Assembly: GCF_048569485.1 (NCBI RefSeq)
Contig: NC_134354.1
Span: 335,313,643 to 335,377,642, forward strand
DNA from: Anomaloglossus baeobatrachus
Lineage: Eukaryota > Chordata > Amphibia > Anura > Aromobatidae
Reading direction: 5' to 3'
Length of the DNA: 64,000 nucleotides
A model generated the notes under the pieces. That model was not told the DNA's origin. It ran no database searches and was given only the letters and a program-made list of their open reading frames with translations. Of this stretch, positions 21,936-34,800 are shown piece after piece. Position 1 is the stretch's first letter. Each line of letters opens with the position of its first letter. A program made the translations under genes and the position numbers.

Positions 21936-22378
21936 TAGAGTTGAGCGCGGTTCGTGGTTCGTGGTTCTCCAGTTCTAGGCTCGAGTGATTTTGGGGCATG
22001 TTCTAGATCGAACTAGAACTCGAGCTTTTTTGCAAAAGTTCGATAGTTCTAGAAACGTTCGAGAACGGTTCTAGCAGCAAAAAACCAGCTAAATTCTAGC
22101 TTGGTTTCTGCTGTAATAGTGTAAGTCACTCTGTGAATCACACTATTATGACATTTCAGTGTATACTGTGCGGGAACAGCGCCTTCAGATCACTGCTGTT
22201 TGTATAATGGCGATCGCCATTTTTTTTTTTTTTTCTTGTCTTCCTTCCCTAAGCGCGCGCGTCTTGTGGGGCGGGCCAGCATGTCAGCCAATCCCAGACA
22301 CACACACAGCTAAGTGGACTTTTAGCCAGAGAAGCAACGGCATGTGTGATAGGATGTCCATGTCACATGTCCCTGCAT

Positions 22379-22386
22379 TATAAAAA
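22379..22386 (+). promoter_or_regulatory. Putative TATA box of the hAT-A transposase promoter
   Basis: TATAAAAA about 440 bp inside the left end, preceded by AGCCAATCCCAG (22286, a CCAAT-type box) and GC-rich DNA. It is the only good TATA in the left region, but it lies 5.8 kb before the start codon, so the leader would have to include or splice out the 138-bp array. Confidence 0.4.
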
Positions 22387-22719
22387 CGGACATTTTCCTC
22401 CAGGACGCCATTATCTCTTCTGCGTCTTTGGTGTCAGACATCACTGTCGCAGCTCCGTCCTCCTGAGTCCTATCGCCGATACAGCTGTATGCGCTCCATA
22501 CACAGCGCTGGACAGCATAGGGATAGCACTTTCTAGCAGTCCTTTTAAGGGCTCAAACCGGCAGGGTCAGAGTTAAGGTGAAAGGTCCTGAAAACAGCGC
22601 CAGCGTCTGTGTAGCCAAGGTCAGGGATTTCCTCCCTGCATTTCCCTATTAGGAGGGATAGAAAGGCAGGCTTCCATTCCTCTACCCACAGCCCCAAAAT
22701 CCTGGCACTGTACCCTCGT

Positions 22720-25700
22720 GTCCTCTGCATACTCCAACTCATTATAACTAAGCCATTATACTAGCAAACACTCAGTGTACCTAGTGGCATCCTATCTGTG
22801 GCTATTGGACTTTGCTATAGTCCCACTAGTGCAAAGACATTTGCAGAGCGCGTCTGCCTGCATTGCACACTCCAACTCATGATAACTAAGCCATTATACT
22901 AGCAAACACTCAGTGTACCTAGTGGCATCCTATACGTGGCTATTGGACTTTGCTATAGTCCCACTAGTGCAAAGACATTTGCAGAGCGCGTCTGCCTGCA
23001 TTGCACACTCCAACTCATGATAACTAAGCCATTATACTAGCAAACACTCAGTGTACCTAGTGGCATCCTATACGTGGCTATTGGACTTTGCTATAGTCCC
23101 ACTAGTGCAAAGACATTTGCAGAGCGCGTCTGCCTGCATTGCACACTCCAACTCATGATAACTAAGCCATTATACTAGCAAACACTCAGTGTACCTAGTG
23201 GCATCCTATACGTGGCTATTGGACTTTGCTATAGTCCCACTAGTGCAAAGACATTTGCAGAGCGCGTCTGCCTGCATTGCACACTCCAACTCATTATAAC
23301 TAAGCCATTATACTAGCAAACACTCAGTGTACCTAGTGGCATCCTATCTGTGGCTATTGGACTTTGCTATAGTCCCACTAGTGCAAAGACATTTGCAGAG
23401 CGCGTCTGCCTGCATTGCACACTCCAACTCATGATAACTAAGCCATTATACTAGCAAACACTCAGTGTACCTAGTGGCATCCTAAACGTGGCTATTGGAC
23501 TTTGCTATAGTCCCACTAGTGCAAAGACATTTGCAGAGCGCGTCTGCCTGCGTTGCACACTCCAACTCATTATAACTAAGCCATTATACTAGCAAACACT
23601 CAGTGTACCTAGTGGCATCCTATCTGTGGCTATTGGACTTTGCTATAGTCCCACTAGTGCAAAGACATTTGCAGAGCGCGTCTGCCTGCATTGCACACTC
23701 CAACTCATGATAACTAAGCCATTATACTAGCAAACACTCAGTGTACCTAGTGGCATCCTATCTGTGGCTATTGGACTTTGCTATAGTCCCACTAGTGCAA
23801 AGACATTTGCAGAGCGCGTCTGCCTGCATTGCACACTCCAACTCATTATAACTAAGCAATTATACTAGCAAACACTCAGTGTACCTAGTGGCATCCTATC
23901 TGTGGCTATTGGATTTTGCTATAGTCCCACTAGTGCAAAGACATTTGCAGAGCGCGCCTGCCTGCATTGCACACTCCAACTCATTATAACTAAGCCATTA
24001 TACTAGCAAACACTCAGTGTACCTAGTGGCATCCTATCTGTGGCTATTGGATTTTGCTATAGTCCCACTAGTGCAAAGACATTTGCAGAGCGCGTCTGCC
24101 TACATTGCACACTCCAACTCATGATAACTAAGCCATTATACTAGCAAACACTCAGTGTACCTAGTGGCATCCTATACGTGGCTATTGGACTTTGCTATAG
24201 TCCCACTAGTGCAAAGACATTTGCAGAGCGCGTCTGCCTGCATTGCACACTCCAACTCATTATAACTAAGCCATTATACTAGCAAACACTCAGTGTACCT
24301 AGTGGCATCCTATCTGTGGCTATTGGACTTTGCTATAGTCCCACTAGTGCAAAGACATTTGCAGAGCGCGTCTGCCTGCATTGCACACTCCAACTCATGA
24401 TAACTAAGCCATTATACTAGCAAACACTCAGTGTACCTAGTGGCATCCTATCTGTGGCTATTGGACTTTGCTATAGTCCCACTAGTGCAAAGACATTTGC
24501 AGAGCGCGTCTGCCTGCATTGCACACTCCAACTCATTATAACTAAGCCATTATACTAGCAAACACTCAGTGTACCTAGTGGCATCCTATCTGTGGCTATT
24601 GGATTTTGCTATAGTCCCACTAGTGCAAAGACATTTGCAGAGCGCGCCTGCCTGCATTGCACACTCCAACTCATTATAACTAAGCCATTATACTAGTAAA
24701 CACTCAGTGTACCTAGTGGCATCCTAAACGTGGCTATTGGACTTTGCTATAGTCCCACTAGTGCAAAGACATTTGCAGCACCTCTGCCTGCATTGCACAC
24801 TCCAACTCATTATAACTAAGCCATTATACTAGCACACACTCAGTGTACCTAGTGGCATCCTATACGTGGCTATTGGACATTTGTCTAGTCACACTAGTGC
24901 AAAGACATTTGCAGCACCTCTGCCTGCATTGCACACTCCAACTCATGATAACTAAGCCATTATACTAGCAAACACTCAGTGTACCTAGTGGCATCCTAAA
25001 CGTGGCTATTGGACTTTGCTATAGTCCCACTAGTGCAAAGACATTTGCAGAGCGCGTCTGCCTGCGTTGCACACTCCAACTCATTATAACTAAGCCATTA
25101 TACTAGCAAACACTCAGTGTACCTAGTGGCATCCTATCTGTGGCTATTGGACTTTGCTATAGTCCCACTAGTGCAAAGACATTTGCAGAGCGCGTCTGCC
25201 TGCATTGCACACTCCAACTCATTATAACTAAGCCATTATACTAGCAAACACTCAGTGTACCTAGTGGCATCCTATCTGTGGCTATTGGATTTTGCTATAG
25301 TCCCACTAGTGCAAAGACATTTGCAGAGCGCGCCTGCCTGCATTGCACACTCCAACTCATTATAACTAAGCCATTATACTAGTAAACACTCAGTGTACCT
25401 AGTGGCATCCTAAACGTGGCTATTGGACTTTGCTATAGTCCCACTAGTGCAAAGACATTTGCAGCACCTCTGCCTGCATTGCACACTCCAACTCATTATA
25501 ACTAAGCCATTATACTAGCAAACACTCAGTGTACCTAGTGGCATCCTAAACGTGGCTATTGGACATTTGTCTAGTCACACTAGTGCAAAGACATTTGCAG
25601 CACCTCTGCCTGCATTGCACACTCCAACTCATGATAACTAAGCCATTATACTAGCAAACACTCAGTGTACCTAGTGGCATCCTAAACGTGGCTATTGGAC

Positions 25701-28013
25701 TTTGCTATAGTCCCACTAGTGCAAAGACATTTGCAGAGCGCGTCTGCCTGCGTTGCACACTCCAACTCATTATAACTAAGCCATTATACTAGCAAACACT
25801 CAGTGTACCTAGTGGCATCCTATCTGTGGCTATTGGACTTTGCTATAGTCCCACTAGTGCAAAGACATTTGCAGAGCGCGTCTGCCTGCATTGCACACTC
25901 CAACTCATGATAACTAAGCCATTATACTAGCAAACACTCAGTGTACCTAGTGGCATCCTATCTGTGGCTATTGGACTTTGCTATAGTCCCACTAGTGCAA
26001 AGACATTTGCAGAGCGCGTCTGCCTGCATTGCACACTCCAACTCATTATAACTAAGCCATTATACTAGCAAACACTCAGTGTACCTAGTGGCATCCTATC
26101 TGTGGCTATTGGATTTTGCTATAGTCCCACTAGTGCAAAGACATTTGCAGAGCGCGCCTGCCTGCATTGCACACTCCAACTCATTATAACTAAGCCATTA
26201 TACTAGCAAACACTCAGTGTACCTAGTGGCATCCTATCTGTGGCTATTGGATTTTGCTATAGTCCCACTAGTGCAAAGACATTTGCAGAGCGCGTCTGCC
26301 TACATTGCACACTCCAACTCATGATAACTAAGCCATTATACTAGCAAACACTCAGTGTACCTAGTGGCATCCTATACGTGGCTATTGGACTTTGCTATAG
26401 TCCCACTAGTGCAAAGACATTTGCAGAGCGCGTCTGCCTGCATTGCACACTCCAACTCATTATAACTAAGCCATTATACTAGCAAACACTCAGTGTACCT
26501 AGTGGCATCCTATCTGTGGCTATTGGACTTTGCTATAGTCCCACTAGTGCAAAGACATTTGCAGAGCGCGTCTGCCTGCATTGCACACTCCAACTCATGA
26601 TAACTAAGCCATTATACTAGCAAACACTCAGTGTACCTAGTGGCATCCTATACGTGGCTATTGGACTTTGCTATAGTCCCACTAGTGCAAAGACATTTGC
26701 AGAGCGCGTCTGCCTGCATTGCACACTCCAACTCATTATAACTAAGCCATTATACTAGCAAACACTCAGTGTACCTAGTGGCATCCTATCTGTGGCTATT
26801 GGACTTTGCTATAGTCCCACTAGTGCAAAGACATTTGCAGAGCGCGTCTGCCTGCATTGCACACTCCAACTCATTATAACTAAGCCATTATACTAGCAAA
26901 CACTCAGTGTACCTAGTGGCATCCTATCTGTGGCTATTGGAGTTTGCTATAGTCCCACTAGTGCAAAGACATTTGCAGAGCGCGTCTGCCTGCATTGCAC
27001 ACTCCAACTCATGATAACTAAGCCATTATACTAGCAAACACTCAGTGTACCTAGTGGCATCCTATACGTGGCTATTGGACTTTGCTATAGTCCCACTAGT
27101 GCAAAGACATTTGCAGAGCGCGTCTGCCTGCATTGCACACTCCAACTCATTATAACTAAGCCATTATACTAGCAAACACTCAGTGTACCTAGTGGCATCC
27201 TATCTGTGGCTATTGGACTTTGCTATAGTCCCACTAGTGCAAAGACATTTGCAGAGCGCGTCTGCCTGCATTGCACACTCCAACTCATGATAACTAAGCC
27301 ATTATACTAGCAAACACTCAGTGTACCTAGTGGCATCCTATACGTGGCTATTGGACTTTGCTATAGTCCCACTAGTGCAAAGACATTTGCAGAGCGCGTC
27401 TGCCTGCATTGCACACTCCAACTCATTATAACTAAGCCATTATACTAGCAAACACTCAGTGTACCTAGTGGCATCCTATCTGTGGCTATTGGACTTTGCT
27501 ATAGTCCCACTAGTGCAAAGACATTTGCAGAGCGCGTCTGCCTGCATTGCACACTCCAACTCATTATAACTAAGCCATTATACTAGCAAACACTCAGTGT
27601 ACCTAGTGGCATCCTATCTGTGGCTATTGGACTTTGCTATAGTCCCACTAGTGCAAAGACATTTGCAGAGCGCGTCTGCCTGCATTGCACACTCCAACTC
27701 ATTATAACTAAGCCATTATACTAGCAAACACTCAGTGTACCTAAGTGTACCTAGTGGCATCCTATCTGTGGCTATTGGACTTTGCTATAGTCCCACTAGT
27801 GCAAAGACATTTGCAGAGCGCGTCTGCCTGCATTGCACACTCCAACTCATGATAACTAAGCCATTATACTAGCAAACACTCAGTGTACCTAGTGGCATCC
27901 TATCTGTGGCTATTGGACTTTGCTATAGTCCCACTAGTGCAAAGACATTTGCAGAGCGCGTCTGCCTGCATTGCACACTCCAACTCATTATAACTAAGCC
28001 ATTATACTAGCAA
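22720..28013 (+). repeat. 138-bp satellite, about 38 copies (hAT-A 5' array)
   Basis: The spacing of CATTGCACACTCCAACTCAT is 138 bp (22861, 22999, 23137 and on). Units fall into variants: ATTATAAC or ATGATAAC; TATCTGTGG, TATACGTGG or AAACGTGG; GAGCGCGTCTG or the 2-bp-shorter CACCTCTG. Each common unit can fold through CTAGTGG...CCACTAG with an inner GGACT-TTGCTAT-AGTCC hairpin. The array ends abruptly 150 bp before the transposase start. It has no coding capacity. Rare variants recur about 686 bp and 2,200 bp apart, showing higher-order duplication. Confidence 0.97.
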
Positions 28014-28166
28014 TTTTTGCTGCCAATTTAAGGGCCGTAGTTGCATTGTCAGGGATATTTATTCTTTATTATTCTGCTGTTAATAAAGCTAGACCACCAC
28101 TGCAATCTTCACCACCTCTCAATTTCTACTACCACATTTTCAGTCCACAATCTTGTCGCAATCAAC

Positions 28167-29930
28167 ATGAGTGGCAAAATGACAGATGCTGGTGGAAAGG
28201 GGAAGAGGCGTGGTGGAAAAGGCAAAAAAGGTTTTGTATGTGGGGAAGGTGGCAAAGCTCCATTATCATCTGCTGAAGATAGACCATCTACCAGCAAAAG
28301 TAAGATGTCTACTACTTACCGTGGACAATCCGATGTGCTCCCTTTTTTACGGACACGAACAACAGGAAGAAAGGTAGATGATGGGCAAAAAAGGAAAATG
28401 CTTGAATGGATCTCAAGTGGTCCAACAAGTGCCCTCTCAGCCACTTCAAGTACCGCATCCAAAAAACACCAGTCCTCTGAGTTGTCATCCCAATCACACT
28501 TGATTTCTCCCAGCTCTGAAGTCTCCATCAGCCCTGCACAGTATGGTGGAACTGAGATGGCTGAGTCTGCAGAGCTGTTCAGTCACACTATAGCCTGGGA
28601 ATCAGAGGTCTGCTCCCAAGCTACAGTGAGTACAGAACAGGAAATGGTCTGCAGTGATGCCCAGAACCTTTGTGAGTCTGATTCAGGCCGTGAGGACCAA
28701 GTTTCTGAGCATAATGTTGACCCTTTGTCACAAACTGTAACGCCTGTGGTTATAGACAATGAGGAACATACTGATGAAGATGAGACGCAAATACCCGATT
28801 GGGATGACAACTTAAATATTCGGTCAGGGCAAGAAGAGGCTCGGTCTGAGGGGGAGGGGAGTGCAAACACAACAATTGATGATGAAGTTCTAGATCCCAC
28901 CTACTGTCAACCCCCAGTCAGGCACTCGAGGAGGTCAACAGAGGCGGTGGAGGAGGATGCAACCGACGACGAAGTTACCTTGCGCCTTCCTGGACAGAGT
29001 CGGAGCACTGGTAGCACGTCTACAACTGCATCCTCAGCCACCACTCTGCCAATGAGCATTATTCGGGGTGGATCAACAGGTCGCATGGCCTCTAAGCCTT
29101 GCCTAGCCTGGTCCTTTTTTGACATAGAAAAAGATCGCCCAAATTATGTGATCTGTAAACTTTGTCATGATTCTCTTAGTAGAGGTCAAAACCTCAGCAG
29201 TTTGACAAATTCTTCCATGAATCGTCACATGAATAAATATCATAGGTCCCGGTGGGAAGCTCACCGTGCTGCAATGCGGCCTAGCGGAGCGAACCATTCA
29301 CCGCCTGCCCCTTCCAGTGCATCCGCGCGCTCTTCATCTTCTAGGACTGTGGGGACAGCTGTCACACCTGTTTTTCCACGCACAACTTCCACCACTGTAA
29401 CCGCAACAGGCAGTTTGCTTGGTAGGTCGTCAGTTGGTTTGGAAGGGGAAACAAGTGAGTGTGTACAGCTCTCTCAGACATCGATAGCACCAACGTTGGA
29501 TGAAGGCAACATCATGTCTCCGCCTGCACTTTCCTCACAAACCTGCATTTTTCCAGGGACACCCTACTCAACACCGTCTACACACAGCAGCCAGATCTCT
29601 GTCCCTCAGATGTGGTCAAATAAAAGGCCACTTCCTGCGACCCATGACAAAGCTAAGAGGTTGACTCTATCCCTCTGTAAGCTGTTGGCTACCGAAATGC
29701 TGCCTTTCCGCCTAGTGGACACACAGGATTTTAGAGACCTTATGTCTGTCGCTGTGCCCCAGTACCAGATGCCTAGTCGCCACTACTTCTCTAAGAAAGG
29801 TGTGCCCGCGCTACACCAGCATGTCGCACACAACATCACCGCTTCCTTGAGAAACTCTGTGTGTGAACGGGTGCATTTCACCACCGATATTGAACCAGTA
29901 AGCATGGACAGGGACGTTACATGTCGCTGA
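28167..29930 (+). CDS. hAT-A transposase, N-terminal part (BED zinc finger)
   Basis: The start ATG at 28167 (MSGKMTDAGGKGKRRGGKGK) is chosen because it opens a basic N-terminus and matches the position of MRKGIGNEQ in hAT-B; the frame is open further upstream to 28041. Residues 20-300 are Ser/Thr- and acid-rich and probably disordered. Residues about 308-365 form a BED finger: C330-x2-C333-x20-H354-x4-H359. After a Ser-rich linker the conserved RHYFSKKGVPALHQHVAHNI block leads to FTTDI, holding the first catalytic Asp of the RNase-H-like core. The frame then leaves the family pattern and stops at 29930. Comparison with hAT-B (TTDTWTS...GQGRYLSLT) places a 1-bp loss near 29893, with the correct sequence continuing in the next frame. 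Confidence 0.9.
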   Translation: MSGKMTDAGGKGKRRGGKGKKGFVCGEGGKAPLSSAEDRPSTSKSKMSTTYRGQSDVLPFLRTRTTGRKVDDGQKRKMLEWISSGPTSALSATSSTASKKHQSSELSSQSHLISPSSEVSISPAQYGGTEMAESAELFSHTIAWESEVCSQATVSTEQEMVCSDAQNLCESDSGREDQVSEHNVDPLSQTVTPVVIDNEEHTDEDETQIPDWDDNLNIRSGQEEARSEGEGSANTTIDDEVLDPTYCQPPVRHSRRSTEAVEEDATDDEVTLRLPGQSRSTGSTSTTASSATTLPMSIIRGGSTGRMASKPCLAWSFFDIEKDRPNYVICKLCHDSLSRGQNLSSLTNSSMNRHMNKYHRSRWEAHRAAMRPSGANHSPPAPSSASARSSSSRTVGTAVTPVFPRTTSTTVTATGSLLGRSSVGLEGETSECVQLSQTSIAPTLDEGNIMSPPALSSQTCIFPGTPYSTPSTHSSQISVPQMWSNKRPLPATHDKAKRLTLSLCKLLATEMLPFRLVDTQDFRDLMSVAVPQYQMPSRHYFSKKGVPALHQHVAHNITASLRNSVCERVHFTTDIEPVSMDRDVTCR

Positions 29931-31891
29931 CTGGGGACTGGGTAACTATGGTGATAGATGGTGAAGGGTCTGCTGCACAAGTCTTGCCGTCCCCACGACT
30001 TGTGTGTCAATCCTCTGTCTGTCCAAGTTCCGCCACTGCTTCTGCATCCTCCACCTCATCTGGGTCCTCCACCTCCGCCCCAAGCCTGCCTGGTCAGGCC
30101 ACCAGCGTTCTCACTGCGCAGAAGGAATCACGCACCCCTCATTACTATGCTGGCAGCAGAGCGCAACGGCATCAGGCGGTCTTTAGCTTGACATGTCTTG
30201 GGAATAAGAGTCACACAGCTGAGGAGTTGTGGTCAGCTCTGCGGTCCGAGTTTAATAAATGGTTGTCTCCACTCAACCTGCAGCCTGGTAAGGCCGTGTG
30301 CGACAATGCTGCAAACCTGGGTGCGGCCCTTCGCCTGGGCAAGGTGACACACGTACCTTGTATGGCTCACGTGTTGAACCTTGTCGTGCAGCAATTTTTA
30401 ACACACTATCCCGGCCTAGATGGCCTTCTGAACAGGGCACGAAAACTGTCTGCTCACTTCCGCCGTTCAAGCGCCGCAGCTGAGCGACTTGCATCGCTAC
30501 AGAAGTCTTTCGGCCTGCCGGTTCATCGCCTGAAATGCGATGTGGCGACACGCTGGAATTCAACTCTCCACATGTTACAGCGACTGTGGCAGCACCGCCG
30601 TGCCCTGGTGCAATACGTCATGACGTATAGCCTGGGCCAACGAGATGCAGAGGTGGGGCAGATCACCCTGATGGAGTGGTCTCAGATCAAGGACCTATGC
30701 ACCCTTCTGCACAGTTTCGACATGGCGACGAATATGTTTAGCTCTGACAATGCCATTATCAGCATGACGATTCCAGTCATTTACATGCTGGAGCACACGC
30801 TAAACACTATTCGGAGTCAGGGGGTGGGACAACATGAAGGGGAGGAACTACAGGAGGATTCATATGCGCAAGGGACAACAACATCACCAAGGTCCAGACG
30901 TTCATCATCACCAACGCAGCAGGCATGGGACCATGGGGGACAGGGATCGACAAGGGCGCATAGTAGCAGGCGAAATGTTGAGCAAGGTGCAGGAGAACAT
31001 GAAGAAATGGAGGACGAACTGTCCATTGACATGGAAGACTCAGCGGATGAGGGAGACCTTGGTCAAATTTCAGTTGAAAGAGGTTGGGGGGAGATGTCAG
31101 AGGAAGAAAGAACGGGTAGCACCTCTATGCCACAAACACAGCGTGGACTTGGTCCGCATGGCTGCGCAAGACACATGAGTGCCTTTTTGTTGCACTACCT
31201 CCAACATGACAGTCGTATTGTCAAAATTAGAAGTGATGATGACTACTGGATTGCCACACTATTAGATCCCCGGTACAAGTCCAAATTTTGTGACATAATT
31301 CCAGCCATAGAAAGGGACGCACGTATGCAGGAGTATCAGCAGAAGCTGTTACTCGATCTTAGCTCGGCTTTTCCACCAAACAACCGTGCAGGTGCAGGGA
31401 GGGAATCTCCCAGTTGTAACTTGACAAACATGGGACGGTCTCGTCATCTTCAAAAGTCTACCCGTACCAGTAGGACCGTATCTGGTGCTGGTAACAGCAA
31501 TTTTATGGAATCTTTTCATAATTTTTTTAGACCCTCTTTTGCAAGGCCACCAGAGACAACAAGTCTGACACATAGTCAACGGCTGGAGAGGATGATACAG
31601 GAGTATCTACAAATGAACATCGATGCCATGACTGTGCAACTGGAGCCTTGCCCATTTTGGGCTTCAAACCTAGAAAAATGGCCAGAGCTCTCCAGTTACG
31701 CCTTGGAAATTTTGTCGTGTCCAGCTGCCAGCGTTGTCTCTGAACGTGTCTTCAGTGCTGCTGGGTGTGTGCTGACAGATAAGCGCACGCGTCTGTCCAG
31801 TGACAATGTGGACAGACTGACGTTCATCAAAATGAACAAGTCATGGATCCACAAGGAATTTACTACCCCTGTGTCATCCTGGGGAGAGTAA
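29921..31891 (+). CDS. hAT-A transposase, catalytic core and dimerisation domain
   Basis: It continues the transposase in the +2-shifted frame. The homologous sequence begins just upstream, near 29897 (HGQGRYMSLTGDWVTMV). It carries KAVCDNAANLGAALRLG with the second catalytic Asp and VPCMAHVLNLVVQQFL (the C-x2-H feature of hATs), then a variable acidic insert (about residues 300-410, EEMEDELSIDMEDSADEGD). Next come DDYWIATLLDPRYKSKF and the C-terminal hAT dimerisation block NLEKWPELSSYALEILSCPA ... SERVFSAAG, with the catalytic Glu region. It ends IKMNKSWIHKEFTTPVSSWG and Glu. The last 58 bp are the founding copy of the 234-bp array that follows. Confidence 0.92.
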   Translation: MSLTGDWVTMVIDGEGSAAQVLPSPRLVCQSSVCPSSATASASSTSSGSSTSAPSLPGQATSVLTAQKESRTPHYYAGSRAQRHQAVFSLTCLGNKSHTAEELWSALRSEFNKWLSPLNLQPGKAVCDNAANLGAALRLGKVTHVPCMAHVLNLVVQQFLTHYPGLDGLLNRARKLSAHFRRSSAAAERLASLQKSFGLPVHRLKCDVATRWNSTLHMLQRLWQHRRALVQYVMTYSLGQRDAEVGQITLMEWSQIKDLCTLLHSFDMATNMFSSDNAIISMTIPVIYMLEHTLNTIRSQGVGQHEGEELQEDSYAQGTTTSPRSRRSSSPTQQAWDHGGQGSTRAHSSRRNVEQGAGEHEEMEDELSIDMEDSADEGDLGQISVERGWGEMSEEERTGSTSMPQTQRGLGPHGCARHMSAFLLHYLQHDSRIVKIRSDDDYWIATLLDPRYKSKFCDIIPAIERDARMQEYQQKLLLDLSSAFPPNNRAGAGRESPSCNLTNMGRSRHLQKSTRTSRTVSGAGNSNFMESFHNFFRPSFARPPETTSLTHSQRLERMIQEYLQMNIDAMTVQLEPCPFWASNLEKWPELSSYALEILSCPAASVVSERVFSAAGCVLTDKRTRLSSDNVDRLTFIKMNKSWIHKEFTTPVSSWGE

Positions 31892-34800
31892 ATGCTTGTG
31901 GATTTGGAATGTGCTTGATGCAAATCAAAACATCCTGTTTGCAACTAGGGCACAAGTGCTGCCACTGATGGGGTGTCTGTGTGGCCCAATTTTTGGAAAA
32001 AAGGGAGACTCCGCTTGGAGTAACCCTTGCTTGCTGTGTTTTTAAAAGAAGCCAAGATGAACAGAGCTGGGATCAGGAAAGACTTTGCTACCTACCCCGG
32101 TGTCATCCTGGGGACGGATAAGAATGGCATATTTTTGAATGTGCTTGATGCAAATCTAGCTGTGAAGTGTACAACTGGGGCACAACTGCTGCCACTGAAG
32201 GGGTGGGTGTGTGTGGGGCCCAATTTTTGGAAAAAAGGGAGACTCCGCTTGGAGTAACCCTTGCTTACATTGTTTTTAAAAGAAGCCAAGATGAACAGAG
32301 CTGGGATCAGGAAAGACTTTGCTACCTACCCCGGTGTCATCCTGGGGACGGATAAGAATGGCGTATTTTTGAATGTGCTTGATGCAAATGTAGCTGTGAA
32401 GTGTACAACTGGGGCACAACTGCTGCCACTGAAGGGGTGGGTGTGTGTGGGGCCCAATTTTTGGAAAAAAGGGAGACTCCGCTTGGAGTAACCCTTGCTT
32501 ACATTGTTTTTAAAAGAAGCCAAGATGAACAAGTCATGGGTCAGCAAAGACTTTATCTACCTACCCCGGTGTCATGCTGGGGACGGTTAATTATGGCGTA
32601 TTTTTGAATGTGCTTGATGCAAATCAAAACATCCTGTTTGCAACTAGGGCCCAAGTGCTGCCACTGATGGGGTGGGTGTCTGTGTGGCCCAATTTTTGGA
32701 AAAAAGGGAGACTCCGCTTGGAGTAACCCTTGCTTGCTGTGTTTTTAAAAGAAGCCAAGATGAACAGAGCTGGGATCAGGAAAGACTTTGCTACCTACCC
32801 CGGTGTCATCCTGGGGACGGATAAGAATGGCGTATTTTTGAATGTGCTTGATGCAAATCTAGCTGTGAAGTGTACAACTGGGGCACAACTGCTGCCACTG
32901 AAGGGGTGGGTGTGTGTGGGGCCCAATTTTTGGAAAAAAGGGAGACTCCGCTTGGAGTAACCCTTGCTTGCTGTGTTTTTAAAAGAAGCCAAGATGAACA
33001 GAGCTGGGATCAGGAAAGACTTTGCTACCTACCCCGGTGTCATCCTGGGGACGGATAAGAATGGCGTATTTTTGAATGTGCTTGATGCAAATCTAGCTGT
33101 GAAGTGTACAACTGGGGCACAACTGCTGCCACTGAAGGGGTGGGTGTGTGTGGGGCCCAATTTTTGGAAAAAAGGGAGACTCCGCTTGGAGTAACCCTTG
33201 CTTGCTGTGTTTTTAAAAGAAGCCAAGATGAACAGAGCTGGGATCAGGAAAGACTTTGCTACCTACCCCGGTGTCATCCTGGGGACGGATAAGAATGGCG
33301 TATTTTTGAATGTGCTTGATGCAAATCTAGCTGTGAAGTGTACAACTGGGGCACAACTGCTGCCACTGAAGGGGTGGGTGTGTGTGGGGCCCAATTTTTG
33401 GAAAAAAGGGAGACTCCGCTTGGAGTAACCCTTGCTTGCTGTGTTTTTAAAAGAAGCCAAGATGAACAGAGCTGGGATCAGGAAAGACTTTTCTACCTAC
33501 CCCGGTGTCATCCTGGGGACGGATAAGAATGGCGTATTTTTGAATGTGCTTGATGCAAATCTAGCTGTGAAGTGTACAACTGGGGAACAACTGCTGCCAC
33601 TGAAGGGGTGGGTGTGTGTGGGGCCCAATTTTTGGAAAAAAGGGAGACTCCGCTTGGAGTAACCCTTGCTTGCTGTGTTTTTAAAAGAAGCCAAGATGAA
33701 CAGAGCTGGGATCAGGAAAGACTTTGCTACCTACCCCGGTGTCATCCTGGGGACGGATAAGAATGGCGTATTTTTGAATGTGCTTGATGCAAATCTAGCT
33801 GTGAAGTGTACAACTGGGGCACAACTGCTGCCACTGAAGGGGTGGGTGTGTGTGGGGCCCAATTTTTGTAAAAAAGGGAGACTCCGCTTGGAGTAACCCT
33901 TGCTTTCTGTGTTTTTAAAAGAAGCCAAGATGAACAGAGCTGGGATCAGGAAAGACTTTGCTACCTACCCCGGTGTCATCCTGGGGACGGATAAGAATGG
34001 CGTATTTTTGAATGTGCTTGATGCAAATGTAGCTGTGAAGTCTACAACTGGGGCACAACTGCTGCCACTGAAGGGGTGGGTGTGTGTGTGGCCCAATTTT
34101 TGGAAAAAAGGGAGACTCCGCTTGGAGTAACCCTTGCTTGCTGTGTTTTTAAAAGAAGCCAAGATGAGAGCTGGGATCAGGAAAGACTTTGCTACCTACC
34201 CCGGTGTCATCCTGGGGACGGATAAGAATGGCGTATTTTTGAATGTGCTTGATGCAAATCTAGCTGTGAAGTGTACAACTGGGGCACAACTGCTGCCACT
34301 GAAGGGGTGGGTGTGTGTGGGGCCCAATTTTTGGAAAAAAGGGAGACTCCGCTTGGAGTAACCCTTGCTTGCTGTGTTTTTAAAAGAAGCCAAGATGAAC
34401 AGAGCTGGGATCAGGAAAGACTTTGCTAACTACCCCGGTGTCATCCTGGGGACGGATAAGAATGGCGTATTTTTGAATGTGCTTGATGCAAATCTAGCTG
34501 TGAAGTGTACAACTGGGGCACAACTGCTGCCACTGAAGGGGTGGGTGTGTGTGGGGCCCAATTTTTGGAAAAAAGGGAGACTCCGCTTGGAGTAACCCTT
34601 GCTTACATTGTTTTTAAAAGAAGCCAAGATGAACAGAGCTGGGATCAGGAAAGACTTTGCTACCTACCCCGGTGTCATCCTGGGGACGGATAAGAATGGC
34701 GTATTTTTGAATGTGCTTGATGCAAATGTAGCTGTGAAGTCTACAACTGGGGCATAACTGCTGCCACTGAAGGGGTGGGTGTGTGTGGGGCCCAATTTTT

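Noticed and set aside
22720-28013. CRISPR-like look (regular repeats over 5 kb)
   Set aside because: There are no unique spacers, the whole 138-bp unit is conserved, and the context is a eukaryotic transposon.
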